Assembly: GCA_015062605.1 (NCBI GenBank) | Contig: SUUI01000005.1 | Span: 1 to 64,000, forward strand | Reading direction: 5' to 3' | DNA length: 64,000 nucleotides | Origin: Eggerthellaceae bacterium | Lineage (GTDB): Bacteria; Actinomycetota; Coriobacteriia; Coriobacteriales; Eggerthellaceae | Shown here: piece after piece, positions 25,796 to 34,335 of the stretch | Layout of the letters: each line of letters opens with the position of its first letter | Numbering within the stretch: the first letter of the stretch is position 1 | The notes under the pieces: model-generated | Seen by the model: only the letters and a program-made list of their open reading frames with translations | Databases searched by the model: none | What the model was told of the DNA's origin: nothing | Made by a program: the position numbers and the translations under genes

Positions 25796-27070
25796 ATGCA
25801 ATTCATCAAGACACCCGTTAAAGGTATGAGCGACATGCTCCCAGCTGACATGCGTCTGCGCGAGCACGTGCTCTCTATGGTCAAATCGACGTATGCGAGC
25901 TTCGGTTTCATGCAAGTCGAAACGCCGATGATGGAGCATATCGAGAACCTCACCAGCAAACAGGGCGGCGACAACGAAAAGCTCATCTTCAAGGTTCTAA
26001 AACGTGGACGCGATCTTGAGCGTGCGCTCGCTTCCGATCCAGAAGTGCTCGCCGAAGCACTCGCAGACAACGGCATGCGCTACGATCTGACCGTTCCGCT
26101 CGCCCGCTACTATGCAAACAACAAAGATAAGCTTCCGAGCCCATTCAAGGCACTGCAGATCGGCAATGTATGGCGTGCCGACAATCCCCAAAAGGGACGC
26201 TTCCGTCAATTCACGCAATGCGATATCGACATTCTCGGTGACAAAACCAATCTCGCTGAAATCGAACTCATCACCGCAACGGCAACGATGCTTTCGCAGA
26301 TCTTCTCCGAAATCGGCGTAAGCGAATTCACGATCCATATCAACGACCGGGAAATCCTGCGTGCAGCTGCGCTTGCGGCGGGCTTTGTAGAAGACGACAT
26401 CGACGCCGTGCTCATCTCTCTTGATAAGTTCGATAAGATCGGCTTCGATGGCATCCGCGCTGAGTTAGTCGGTAACGGATATGACCCGACAGTCGTCGAT
26501 AGCTATCTCGCATTGTACGAGCAGGCGGCACAAGGCGTCGATTGTGCGTCATTTAGTGCCAACCTTGGTTCAGATGCGTTGGATGAGCGTGTGGTCACAA
26601 ACATCACAGAGATCATCGAATGCACCCGTGACATGGTTCCTGCGGGTGCTTCAATCGTTTACGACCCGACGCTCGTGCGCGGCATGGGCTATTACACAGG
26701 ACCGATTTTCGAAATCACGCTCGATGGTTACAATTCGAGCGTTGCGGGTGGAGGACGCTACGACAAGATGATCGGCAAGTTCTGCGGCGAAGACGTGTGC
26801 GCCTGCGGATTCTCGATCGGCTTCGAGCGCATCATCGCAGTGCTTAAAGACCACCTGCCGGAAGGATTCGGTCTTACGCAAGAAGCAACCGCATTCCTCG
26901 TTAGCGACAAGGCATCCCTCGAAAGCAAGATGCGCACATTCGAACAAGCGCGTGCTTTACGCGAAACGGGCGCGATCGCCACTGTCCTTCCTATGAAGAA
27001 GAACATGAAGAATCAGATTAAGCTTCTCGAAGCCGAAGGATACACGACCTTCGAAAAGATCTACGAATAA
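25796..27070 (+). CDS. hisS: Histidyl-tRNA synthetase with shortened anticodon-binding domain
   Basis: 424 residues, class II. Motif 2 is GNVWRADNPQKGRFRQFTQ. The histidine A motif is LVRGMGYYTGPIFE, in which RG and YYT are retained, followed by GGGRYDKMIG; motif 3 is FSIGFERI. It attaches His to tRNA-His. After motif 3 only ~80 residues remain, ending GYTTFEKIYE, so the final strands of the usual HGTP_anticodon domain are missing. The catalytic half carries insertions that bring the total to normal length. An ATP-phosphoribosyltransferase regulatory role (HisZ) is less likely because the histidine motifs are kept. Start ATG with AAAAGGAG. Confidence 0.85.
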   Translation: MQFIKTPVKGMSDMLPADMRLREHVLSMVKSTYASFGFMQVETPMMEHIENLTSKQGGDNEKLIFKVLKRGRDLERALASDPEVLAEALADNGMRYDLTVPLARYYANNKDKLPSPFKALQIGNVWRADNPQKGRFRQFTQCDIDILGDKTNLAEIELITATATMLSQIFSEIGVSEFTIHINDREILRAAALAAGFVEDDIDAVLISLDKFDKIGFDGIRAELVGNGYDPTVVDSYLALYEQAAQGVDCASFSANLGSDALDERVVTNITEIIECTRDMVPAGASIVYDPTLVRGMGYYTGPIFEITLDGYNSSVAGGGRYDKMIGKFCGEDVCACGFSIGFERIIAVLKDHLPEGFGLTQEATAFLVSDKASLESKMRTFEQARALRETGAIATVLPMKKNMKNQIKLLEAEGYTTFEKIYE

Positions 27071-27085
27071 CAGCTCCGAAATCAA

Positions 27086-27121
27086 AATGCGCGTCCCGAT
27101 ATGGGGCGCGCATTCTTTTTT
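27086..27121. terminator. Terminator between convergent hisS and tautomerase gene
   Basis: Stem AATGCGCG-T-CCC / GGG-G-CGCGCATT with a 5-nt loop and CTTTTTT on the plus strand; probably terminates both strands. Confidence 0.9.
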
Positions 27122-27154
27122 CAGCTCGTATTGCTATTCCAGCTTACGGCAAGC

Positions 27155-27517
27155 TTATTCCTTCTTTCCGGTCATCTGCTTGCCGCGAACGCCCCAAATG
27201 TCGTATTCGGAGACGGTCAGGTACACCGCATTCGAGGGAATCGCGAGCATGTCCCCAAGCACCTTCGTAACCTGAGCCGTGTAGGCATCCTTCTCCTCAT
27301 ATTCGTAATGCCCATGCACGCCGATCTCGACGTATGCGGCATGCTCTAGCGGCTCATCGCCGAAAAACATCATCTTGCCGTCCTCGATGTCGACCATCGA
27401 TACTTCGGGTCGCGGCTTGCCTGGAAACACCGTCACCGCTTGGCTGATCGCCCGCGCGAGATCGGTCCTCTGCTCATCGTTTAAAGTCTGTGCGAGATTG
27501 ACGCTGATATACGGCAT
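27155..27517 (-). CDS. MIF/tautomerase superfamily protein
   Basis: 120 residues. Begins MPYISVNLAQTL with the N-terminal catalytic Pro after Met, followed by SMVDIEDGKMMFFG and EIGVHG as in macrophage migration inhibitory factor-like tautomerases. Such proteins catalyse keto-enol tautomerisation, e.g. of phenylpyruvate; physiological substrates in bacteria are mostly unknown. It is the last gene of the first amino-acid ABC operon: its ATG abuts the ATPase stop codon (TAA-ATG), so it is translationally coupled to the transporter. Confidence 0.8.
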   Translation of the reverse strand: MPYISVNLAQTLNDEQRTDLARAISQAVTVFPGKPRPEVSMVDIEDGKMMFFGDEPLEHAAYVEIGVHGHYEYEEKDAYTAQVTKVLGDMLAIPSNAVYLTVSEYDIWGVRGKQMTGKKE

Positions 27518-28249
27518 TTACAACACCTGCTCCAAGAATGCGATGGTACGCGGATTCTGCGGATGGTCGAAAACCTCTTCGGGAGAACCCTGCTCGACGA
27601 TATACCCGCCATCGACGAAGATGACGCGATCGGCAACCTCACGAGCAAAGCCCATCTCGTGCGTAACGACCATCATGGTCATGCCGGACTCCGCAAGGGT
27701 TTTCATGACGGCGAGCACCTCGCCGACCATTTCCGGGTCGAGCGCGCTCGTCGGCTCATCGAACAACATGATATCGGGGTTCATCGCAAGAGCACGCGCG
27801 ATGGCAACACGCTGCTTCTGGCCACCTGACAGGCTATTAGGCATGGCATCGATCTTATCGAGCAGACCCACACGCGTAAGCAGCTCCTCCGCCTTCGCAG
27901 CAGCCTGCTCCTTGGTCATGCGCTTGGTCTCGACCGGTCCGAGCATGATGTTCTCTTTCACCGACATATGCGGGAACAGTTCAAAGCTCTGGAACACCAT
28001 GCCGATGTCCTCGCGAATCTTATCGATATCGGCCTTCTTGTCGGTGATGTCATGACCGTCGACGATGATAGTGCCGTCAGTCGGTTCCTCGAGGCGGTTC
28101 ACGCACCGAAGGAACGTGGACTTTCCAGAACCCGACGGACCGATGATGCAGATGACCTCGCCTTCCTCGACTTCCAGGTCCATGCCTTTTAAGACCTGGT
28201 TGTCACCGAAGTACTTGTGCAGATTCGTGATTTTAGCTTTTATCGTCAA
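27518..28249 (-). CDS. Polar amino-acid ABC transporter ATP-binding protein
   Basis: 243 residues. Walker [11 protein letters not shown] loop [10 protein letters not shown], signature [15 protein letters not shown], Walker [16 protein letters not shown] loop VVTHEMGFA. This is the GlnQ/HisP type, energising uptake of amino acids across the membrane. TTG start with AAGGAAG upstream; it overlaps the permease gene by 17 bp. Partner genes: permease 28233-28898 and binding protein 29040-29843. Confidence 0.95.
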   Translation of the reverse strand: MTIKAKITNLHKYFGDNQVLKGMDLEVEEGEVICIIGPSGSGKSTFLRCVNRLEEPTDGTIIVDGHDITDKKADIDKIREDIGMVFQSFELFPHMSVKENIMLGPVETKRMTKEQAAAKAEELLTRVGLLDKIDAMPNSLSGGQKQRVAIARALAMNPDIMLFDEPTSALDPEMVGEVLAVMKTLAESGMTMMVVTHEMGFAREVADRVIFVDGGYIVEQGSPEEVFDHPQNPRTIAFLEQVL

Positions 28250-28898
28250 GGGAGAGCTTCCTTTCCAATACCTTCGCCAGCTTCGTGATCACATAGATCA
28301 CCACGAAATAGATGACGCCAACGAAAATCCATACCGCGAACGATTGGTACGTACGGGCGATGATGATCTTGCCAGCCATCGTGAGCTCCGAGAGACCGAT
28401 GACCGAGATGATGGATGTATCCTTGATGGTGATGCAACATTGGTTGACCACCGAGGGAATGCAGATGCGCACAGCTTGCGGAATGATGATCTTCCACATG
28501 GTCTTCGCCTTGGAAAGACCGAGACTTCTACCTGCTTCCATCTGGCCTTTCGGCACAGCCTGGATGCCACCGCGGAAGATTTCGGAAAGATAACCGCCCG
28601 CATTCAAGCACAAAGCGATGACGCCTGCAGTGAATGCAGACATCGAAACGCCCAGCACACCAGTGACACCGAAATAGATGAAGAATGCCTGCACCAGAAG
28701 CGGCGTACCGCGGATGATGTTGATATACCATTGGGAAACGGTCCGCAACACAACGTTATGCGAGATGTTCATCAAGCAGCACAAGAGTCCGATGACCATG
28801 GCCAAAATAAGCGAGATGACCGAAAGCTCCATGGTCAACCCAAGACCTTCCAAGAGCAGAGGGATCGACTCTTTCAACAGATCAATGTAAACGTCCAT
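28233..28898 (-). CDS. Polar amino-acid ABC transporter permease
   Basis: 221 residues with about five membrane helices. The EAA loop is [20 protein letters not shown], which docks the ATPase. The HEQRo/His-Glu-Gln-Arg-opine permease subfamily is recognised from [23 protein letters not shown] precedes the ATG. A pair of hairpins separates it from the upstream binding-protein gene. Confidence 0.93.
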   Translation of the reverse strand: MDVYIDLLKESIPLLLEGLGLTMELSVISLILAMVIGLLCCLMNISHNVVLRTVSQWYINIIRGTPLLVQAFFIYFGVTGVLGVSMSAFTAGVIALCLNAGGYLSEIFRGGIQAVPKGQMEAGRSLGLSKAKTMWKIIIPQAVRICIPSVVNQCCITIKDTSIISVIGLSELTMAGKIIIARTYQSFAVWIFVGVIYFVVIYVITKLAKVLERKLSLDDKS

Positions 28899-28934
28899 TC
28901 GTCCACCTTTAATAACTATTCATAAAAACAGCTT

Positions 28935-29022
28935 CTTGCTGCATACCAGATGCGGCATCTGCCATGCAGCAAGAATCCATCAAGAAAGGAAATGGATGGA
29001 GCCGCACGCAGCGGCTCCATCC
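28935..29022 (-). terminator. Two hairpins between binding-protein and permease genes (attenuating or stabilising)
   Basis: The first after the binding-protein stop is GGATGGAGCCGC / GCGGCTCCATCC (28994-29022; 12-bp arms). The second is CTTGCTGCAT / ATGCAGCAAG (28935-28973) with an inner AGATG/CATCT stem. Neither has a strong T-run. Such structures often stabilise the upstream mRNA or cause partial termination, raising binding protein over permease. Confidence 0.6.
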
Positions 29023-29039
29023 GCTTGAAAATCACCTAA

Positions 29040-29843
29040 TTAGCCGACGGTGATGTATTTCGCGATAATCTTGTCGTAATCGCCACTGGACTTCAGGTCC
29101 TTCAGACCAGCATTGAAGGCCTGGAGCAGACCAGCGTTCTTGCCCTTGGCAACAGCAAAGCCATACGGAGTCGCAAATTCGCTCTTCTCATCAGCCTGGT
29201 TGATGATCTTCAACTTGCCGCTGATTGCAGAATCCGGATTGCTGATGGCATAAGCCATGACCGGGGTATCCTCGAAGCACGCTACGGAATTACCCGAAAG
29301 GACATCCTGATACATGATGTCGGAGGTCTCGAACGTGGTGATGGTATAGCCGTACTTATCCTTCATGCTGTCAGCCCACTTGGCGCTCATGGTGCCGTTC
29401 TTCACGGCAACCTTCTTGCCCTGGAGGCCTTCCATGCCGGTGATATCGCTATCGACACCAACAGCGCAGCACACGGTGGAATCATAGTACGCGTCAGAGA
29501 AATCGAAAACTTTCTTGCGCTCGTCAGTGATGCTCATGCCGGCGATAACACCGTCAGCCTGACCGGATTGCACCGACTGCAGAGCAGCATCGAAGCCGAG
29601 AGCCTTGATCTCGATCTTGATGCCCTGCTTCTCAGCAATGGCCTTGATGATGTCCATGTCGATACCAACAGACGAGCCGTCAGGCAGCTGATACTCGAAC
29701 GGCGCGAAGGCGGTGTCAGTAGCGATCACGTACGTCTTGTTCTTGTCAACGGACGCGCTCGAAGAGCATGCTGCCAAAACAGCAACGGAAGCAACGAGAA
29801 CGCCTGCGCAAACAAGTGCAAGAATCTTCTTCATCTTGCTCAT
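29040..29843 (-). CDS. Amino-acid ABC transporter substrate-binding lipoprotein
   Basis: 267 residues. Lipoprotein signal with cysteine in VAVLAACSSS, then the SBP_bac_3 domain: TYVIATDTAFAPFEYQLPDG, GIDMDIIKAIAEK, GVIAGMSITDERKKVFDFSD. It captures a polar amino acid outside the membrane; the ligand (Gln, Arg or other) cannot be read with confidence. AAGGAGG ribosome-binding site. First gene of the operon with permease, ATPase and tautomerase, transcribed divergently from the LysR gene. Confidence 0.93.
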   Translation of the reverse strand: MSKMKKILALVCAGVLVASVAVLAACSSSASVDKNKTYVIATDTAFAPFEYQLPDGSSVGIDMDIIKAIAEKQGIKIEIKALGFDAALQSVQSGQADGVIAGMSITDERKKVFDFSDAYYDSTVCCAVGVDSDITGMEGLQGKKVAVKNGTMSAKWADSMKDKYGYTITTFETSDIMYQDVLSGNSVACFEDTPVMAYAISNPDSAISGKLKIINQADEKSEFATPYGFAVAKGKNAGLLQAFNAGLKDLKSSGDYDKIIAKYITVG

Positions 29844-29929
29844 GTTTCCTCCTTAGTCTTAATACTTCTCGGACACTGGACATGCTTGGCTAGACCAAGC
29901 ACCTTGGTGTTGCCGTTTATTATATAGCC

Positions 29930-29948
29930 TATTGAATAATATTCAATA
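29930..29948. promoter_or_regulatory. Palindromic operator between binding protein and LysR genes
   Basis: Perfect dyad with 8-bp arms TATTGAAT / ATTCAATA separated by AAT, centred between the divergent start codons. It fits a LysR-type T-N11-A site and also resembles an ARG box (TGAAT-ATTCA) but with a 3-nt instead of 4-nt spacer. Regulation by the adjacent LysR protein is the simplest reading. Confidence 0.55.
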
Positions 29949-30024
29949 CGCGCCTAAGATATTCGAATGACAAATGGGCAAAAAGCCACACGTTTGGTTC
30001 GTCTCGGGAAACGAAGTGGTATAG

Positions 30025-30894
30025 ATGGACACCGATAAATGCAGGATGCTTTTGTGCGCTCTCGAAACGGGTAGCCTGAACGCAGCCGCCGAAATCCTCG
30101 ACAAAACCCCTTCAGGCGTCGGTCGCGCCATCGAATCGCTTGAGAAGCAAACGGGCTTCCCTCTCATCATGCGCACGCATAAGGGCGTTTCACTCACGAA
30201 GGAAGGCGAGGCGATGTTGCCCATCATCAAGGATTTCGTATACCTTGATGATCTTTACTCCCAACGCGCCGATGAACTTCGCGGCCTTGAGACCGGTAAC
30301 GTCACGGTAGGAACGGCATATACGAATTTCTATCCATGGCTATCGAAGGTGATTTCACGTTTCCACGATGCGTATCCCAACATCACCATCGATATCGTCG
30401 AAGGAACGTCGAGCGAGCTCGCAAGCAAGATCGATGCGCACGAGCTGGATTTCGGACTGATTGCAGCAAGGAACGGAGAGCATAATTGGACTCCGCTTAT
30501 GGAAGATGAGCTTGTCGCAGTTGTAGAGAAGAACCATCCGCTCGCAGGAAGCGCCGCCGTGGATCCAGAGGTTTTCCGAACCGAACCGTTCATCCTCTTG
30601 CATCCTGGACGCGAGACCGACAACTCGTTGTTCTTCGAGAGGTTGGGGTTCGAGCCGCATATCCGCTTCTCCACCGATGATAGCCTTGCAGTGTTCTCGA
30701 TGGTTGGCAACGGTTTGGGAATCGGACTTGTAAACAAACTGCTCGCCTTGCAATTATCCGATGACATCGTGAGCGTTCCATTAGAGCCGCGCATGACGAT
30801 CGAAGTGGGAATCATCACCCCCTCTGATGAGGCGATCTCGCCTGCAACGCGGCGTTTCTACAATTTCGCCATCGAAAACATCGATTCACTCTAA
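30025..30894 (+). CDS. LysR-family transcriptional regulator
   Basis: 289 residues. N-terminal winged helix-turn-helix (ALETGSLNAAAEILDKTPSGVGRAIESLE), linker helix, and a LysR substrate-binding domain (residues ~90-285). Family members are tetrameric effector-responsive regulators that usually control a divergent operon. It is divergent from the first ABC operon with a palindrome in between, so this importer is the likely target; a role over the second importer on its other side is possible. A bidirectional terminator follows. Confidence 0.92.
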   Translation: MDTDKCRMLLCALETGSLNAAAEILDKTPSGVGRAIESLEKQTGFPLIMRTHKGVSLTKEGEAMLPIIKDFVYLDDLYSQRADELRGLETGNVTVGTAYTNFYPWLSKVISRFHDAYPNITIDIVEGTSSELASKIDAHELDFGLIAARNGEHNWTPLMEDELVAVVEKNHPLAGSAAVDPEVFRTEPFILLHPGRETDNSLFFERLGFEPHIRFSTDDSLAVFSMVGNGLGIGLVNKLLALQLSDDIVSVPLEPRMTIEVGIITPSDEAISPATRRFYNFAIENIDSL

Positions 30895-30910
30895 AACAGC
30901 CTATACAAGA

Positions 30911-30936
30911 AAGGCGGCCTGCATGCAGGCCGCCTT
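30911..30936. terminator. Bidirectional terminator, perfect 26-bp palindrome
   Basis: Each half is AAGGCGGCCTGCA with its exact complement, followed by TTTT on the plus strand and TTCTTG on the minus strand. It lies between the convergent LysR gene and the second ABC ATPase gene. Confidence 0.9.
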
Positions 30937-30957
30937 TTCGCGTTTTATGAATGAGGT

Positions 30958-31710
30958 TTAGTCCTTCAGATGGCCAAGGAAGTCCTTCGTACGGTCTGAC
31001 TTCGGATGGTCGAACACCTCTTCAGGTGTTCCCTGCTCGACGATAACACCATCTGCCATGAACACCACGCGGTCGGCAACTTCGCGCGCGAATCCCATCT
31101 CGTGCGTCACCACGATCATGGTCATGCCTTCTTGCGCCAAATCCTTCATGACGTTTAGCACCTCGCGTACAAGCTCGGGGTCAAGCGCGCTCGTAGGCTC
31201 ATCGAAAAGCATGACATCGGGGTCCATGGACAGCGCACGAGCGATTGCCACACGCTGTTGTTGACCGCCGGAAAGCTGTCCGGGCTTGTAGTCGGCCCTA
31301 TCGGCAAGACCGACCTTCGCCAGGTTCTTCATCGCCTTCTCTTCGGCCTCGGCCTTGCTGCGCTTTAAGACCTTCTCTTGCCCGAGCATCGCATTTTTCT
31401 TCGCGCTTAAGTGAGGGAAGAGATTGAATTGCTGGAATACCATACCCAGCCGCTCACGCAACTGGCGAACATCCGCATGGGGAGCCGTGATGTCATCGCC
31501 TTCGATGAGGATATGCCCCGATGTCGGAGTCTCCAAAAGATTGATGCAGCGGAGCATCGTGGATTTTCCCGATCCGCTCGGACCTAAGACTACCACGACC
31601 TCGCCTTTATGGACGTCAAGGTCGATGCCCTGCAAAACGTCCAAATCACCGAAGCTCTTGTGGAGGTCTTGAATGCTTACCATGACCGTATCGGCACTTT
31701 GAATCGTCAT
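30958..31710 (-). CDS. Polar amino-acid ABC transporter ATP-binding protein (second system)
   Basis: 250 residues. Walker [11 protein letters not shown] loop [10 protein letters not shown], signature [17 protein letters not shown], Walker [24 protein letters not shown]. The chosen ATG has AGGAGGT at ideal spacing; that Shine-Dalgarno overlaps the region just after the permease stop codon, implying coupling. Close paralogue of the ATPase at 27518-28249. Confidence 0.95.
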   Translation of the reverse strand: MTIQSADTVMVSIQDLHKSFGDLDVLQGIDLDVHKGEVVVVLGPSGSGKSTMLRCINLLETPTSGHILIEGDDITAPHADVRQLRERLGMVFQQFNLFPHLSAKKNAMLGQEKVLKRSKAEAEEKAMKNLAKVGLADRADYKPGQLSGGQQQRVAIARALSMDPDVMLFDEPTSALDPELVREVLNVMKDLAQEGMTMIVVTHEMGFAREVADRVVFMADGVIVEQGTPEEVFDHPKSDRTKDFLGHLKD

Positions 31711-31720
31711 CTCGCACCTC

Positions 31721-33166
31721 CTACAAGCTATCCAACTCATCGGGACTTATCGCCCTCTTGAGCGGTTCGCCCGTGATGCCCACCTCATCCGATGGCGGCA
31801 TCGGTTTGTTGGCTTGCTGCTTCTTTCCGAAACCGAACAGGTTGCGGCTCTTCTTTTTCTTGGTTCCCGCATCGCTCGAGGAAGCCATGCCGCCATCGGT
31901 TAAGGCGAGCTTGTTTTCCAAGATGATGGCGACCTTGGCTAACGGAATGGTGATGACGAGATAGAAGCATGCCGCCACGATGTATGGTGTGATGCTGCCC
32001 GTCGTCGCAACGATGGATTTCGCGTACAGGATGACTTCCATGACGCCTACGGCTGCAAGCAGCGAAGTGTCCTTGTACAAGAGAATGAACTCACTCGTGA
32101 GCGTCGGCACCACGCGCTTGACCATCTGCGGGAAGATGACGAAAAGCATCGTCTGGCCATAACGCATACCAAGGCTGCTCGCTGCTTCGAACTGGCCTTT
32201 GGGAATGGACAGGATACCCGCACGGAAGATCTCGCACATATATGCAGCCGAGTTCAGGCAGAGCACGATAACGCCCAGTGGGAAGTTCGGAAGGCTGATG
32301 CCTGCCAACGGAAGCCCGAAGAACGCAACGTAGATCTGCAAGAACAACGGCGTACCGCGAACGACGTTAACATACAAACCCGCAAGGCCACGCAAAATGC
32401 GTCGCTTAGACAGACGCATAAGTGCAAGCCCCAAACCGAGCGGAATAGCGCAAGGGAAGGAAACGAGCACGATACCGAGTGACATCAAGAAGCCCTTGAG
32501 CACAATCGGAAAACTGCGGACGAGAAGACCGGGATTCAAAAACAGGTTGAGGAACTTGTTGGAGTTCCACGCTTTCGCCCACTCCATGTTGTTGATCTGC
32601 TCGGCGAAAGCCTCCACGGGATCGTTCGCCTTCACGGGAATCGCCGGAATATCGGAGATTTCTACGGTGGAGCCATTGGCAAGCGTTGCGTTGCCAACGC
32701 AGACCATATCGCCCCCCTCTACGGGAAAGAACACACCGTATATGACGAAGCGGACATAACTACCCGCAGGCGCAGGTTCGGATAAGGTCGCCGTGATGGT
32801 CTCGCCTTGAACCACAAAAGCTGCATCCAACTCGGTACGCGTCATGTTGTCCGCGCCGCTTATGGTGCTGATGGCAGCATTCTCGGTTGAGCAGGATGAG
32901 CCTTGCGGAAGCGTTAGCGAGATCTTGGTAATGGATTCTTCGGGAGCGAACTGCATCTCCCAGGTTATGCGGGTTTCCTTCGCGCCTTGCACATCATTGC
33001 CCGAATCGCTGTTGGGGCGAGCCGTGCATTTCACGGTGGTCGCAGCATACGACTGATCCGGAAACGCAACAACCATCGAGCAGACGACGGTAAGCGCCAA
33101 AACTGCAAGAAGCAGGCGTTTCACCTGCTTTCGCGCATCGATTATCGTGTCCTTCACCTGCTGCAT
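31721..33166 (-). CDS. Amino-acid ABC permease fused to an N-terminal extracytoplasmic domain
   Basis: 481 residues from ATG 33166. Residues ~15-45 are a signal-peptide-like helix ending [10 protein letters not shown]. Residues ~46-165 form a Thr/Ser-rich, probably beta-sandwich domain exposed outside. The permease domain begins at ~210 ([17 protein letters not shown]) and includes [18 protein letters not shown] and the EAA loop [18 protein letters not shown]. The last ~55 residues are a Lys-rich cytoplasmic tail. Normal permeases of this family are ~220 residues, so both extensions are unusual. A TTG at 33232 is rejected because it lies in the hairpin behind the upstream gene. Confidence 0.85.
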   Translation of the reverse strand: MQQVKDTIIDARKQVKRLLLAVLALTVVCSMVVAFPDQSYAATTVKCTARPNSDSGNDVQGAKETRITWEMQFAPEESITKISLTLPQGSSCSTENAAISTISGADNMTRTELDAAFVVQGETITATLSEPAPAGSYVRFVIYGVFFPVEGGDMVCVGNATLANGSTVEISDIPAIPVKANDPVEAFAEQINNMEWAKAWNSNKFLNLFLNPGLLVRSFPIVLKGFLMSLGIVLVSFPCAIPLGLGLALMRLSKRRILRGLAGLYVNVVRGTPLFLQIYVAFFGLPLAGISLPNFPLGVIVLCLNSAAYMCEIFRAGILSIPKGQFEAASSLGMRYGQTMLFVIFPQMVKRVVPTLTSEFILLYKDTSLLAAVGVMEVILYAKSIVATTGSITPYIVAACFYLVITIPLAKVAIILENKLALTDGGMASSSDAGTKKKKSRNLFGFGKKQQANKPMPPSDEVGITGEPLKRAISPDELDSL

Positions 33167-33216
33167 CGCAGCATCATCTCCCCTTCCATAAGGCGGGTGT
33201 TCAGAAAATAGAAAAC

Positions 33217-33247
33217 TATCCTCCCGCTTCAAAAAAGCGGGAGGATA
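33217..33247 (-). terminator. Strong hairpin between binding-protein and permease genes (second system)
   Basis: 13-bp perfect arms (TATCCTCCCGCTT / AAGCGGGAGGATA) with a 5-nt loop, 24 bp after the binding-protein stop; TTTTCTATTTTC follows on the minus strand. Partial termination or 3'-end protection would favour binding-protein synthesis over permease. Confidence 0.75.
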
Positions 33248-33270
33248 TCGTAAGAATATGCGTTACCGGA

Positions 33271-34029
33271 TTAGCCGAGCCACTTGGCTTCCAGCTCAGC
33301 GAGCTTGCCTTCCTTCTGAAGTGCAGCGATAGCCTTGTTCACATCATCGAGCAGAGCCTTGTTGCTCTGGGCAACAGCCGCGGCATAAGCCTCATCGGTA
33401 GCCTCGGTCAGCTTGTTCTCGAAGTCAGTGTACGTGGCGCTGATGTACTGGCTGGCAACAGCGGTGTTCGTGCAAACCGCGTTGGCCTTGCCTGCCTGGA
33501 CAGCTGCGAAGCAGTCAGCAACTCCAGCGAACTCGGCGATCTGAGCATTCGGGAAGTTCTCCTTAGCCCAATCCTCGCCCGTGGTACCACGCTGAACAGC
33601 GATGGTCTGGTCGGCGGCATTCAGTGCGGCCTTGTCGAACGATGCGCTCTTAGGCATGGCGATGCTCATGTTGTCGACATAGTAGAACTCGGTGAAAGAG
33701 ACCTGCTTCTGACGCTCGGGGGTCACAGACATGCCGGCGAAGATGATGTCACCCTTGTTGCCGGAAGTAACGGCAGGAATCAGGCTGTCGAAATCCATGT
33801 TGACGATTTCGAGCTTGAGACCGAGCTTGTCAGCAACCAACTTGGCAAGATCCATGTCATAACCGACGATCTGGTCGCCCTCGATGTACTCGAACGGCTC
33901 ATACTCGGGGTTGGTCAGCACGGTGAGCGTGCCTTCCTTGACGAGCTTCTTGGAGCTGGAGCCGCATCCCACAAGCATCAGCGACAATGCTGCAATGCAT
34001 GCGATGACAACGATACCGATTTTCTTCAT
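33271..34029 (-). CDS. Amino-acid ABC transporter substrate-binding lipoprotein (second system)
   Basis: 252 residues from ATG 34029 (two residues longer from 34035). Lipobox cysteine in SLMLVGCGSSS. SBP_bac_3 domain: LTVLTNPEYEPFEYIEGDQ, GYDMDLAKLVADKLG, IIFAGMSVTPERQKQVSFTE. It binds a polar amino acid outside the membrane. GGGAGG lies 8 nt before the second ATG and only 2 nt before the first, so the second is preferred. First gene of the operon with the extended permease and the ATPase. Confidence 0.93.
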   Translation of the reverse strand: MKKIGIVVIACIAALSLMLVGCGSSSKKLVKEGTLTVLTNPEYEPFEYIEGDQIVGYDMDLAKLVADKLGLKLEIVNMDFDSLIPAVTSGNKGDIIFAGMSVTPERQKQVSFTEFYYVDNMSIAMPKSASFDKAALNAADQTIAVQRGTTGEDWAKENFPNAQIAEFAGVADCFAAVQAGKANAVCTNTAVASQYISATYTDFENKLTEATDEAYAAAVAQSNKALLDDVNKAIAALQKEGKLAELEAKWLG

Positions 34030-34335
34030 ATTCATAGCCTCCCTTTTCTATGACGGACAACGATGTTTTTCGTTTTACATTCGTCTTAAATCGCTATCCT
34101 TTCGTATTTTGGTAGCCTATCCGATTACGCATATAAAAGCAATGATTATTACTGTGATATAGCCTGATAAGCGTGCGAAAATCAATATTTATGCAGTTTT
34201 TTATGAAGTTTATGCATTTTACTTGCCCAAATGCGTAGGCAAATAAAGAGAAGCGCCCTGATTGGGGCGCTTCATCGTGTAGCCATTCTAATCGCGTGAG
34301 CCTAAACGGCATCCCGCACAACATATTCAGGAACG
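34030..34335 (-). promoter_or_regulatory. Promoter region of the second ABC operon
   Basis: About 300 bp without a gene. Very A/T-rich between 34140 and 34220. On the minus strand TGCATAAA-type motifs occur twice (34216-34204 TGCATAAACTTCA and 34196-34187 TGCATAAATA), in approximate phase, resembling the half-sites of the dyad at 29930-29948. The right part holds the terminator of the LCP gene. Confidence 0.45.
34241..34272 (-). terminator. Rho-independent terminator after the LCP gene
   Basis: On the minus strand GAAGCGCCC-CAATC-GGGCGCTTC-like 9-bp stem is followed by TCTTTATTT, 64 bp past the stop codon. Confidence 0.8.

Noticed and set aside
30330-30818. Minus-strand open frame opposite the LysR gene
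   Set aside because: Low-complexity antisense product; LysR on the plus strand has full domain structure.
33167-33232. TTG start giving a 22-residue longer extended permease
   Set aside because: The codon lies within the strong hairpin behind the binding-protein gene and has no usable ribosome-binding site.
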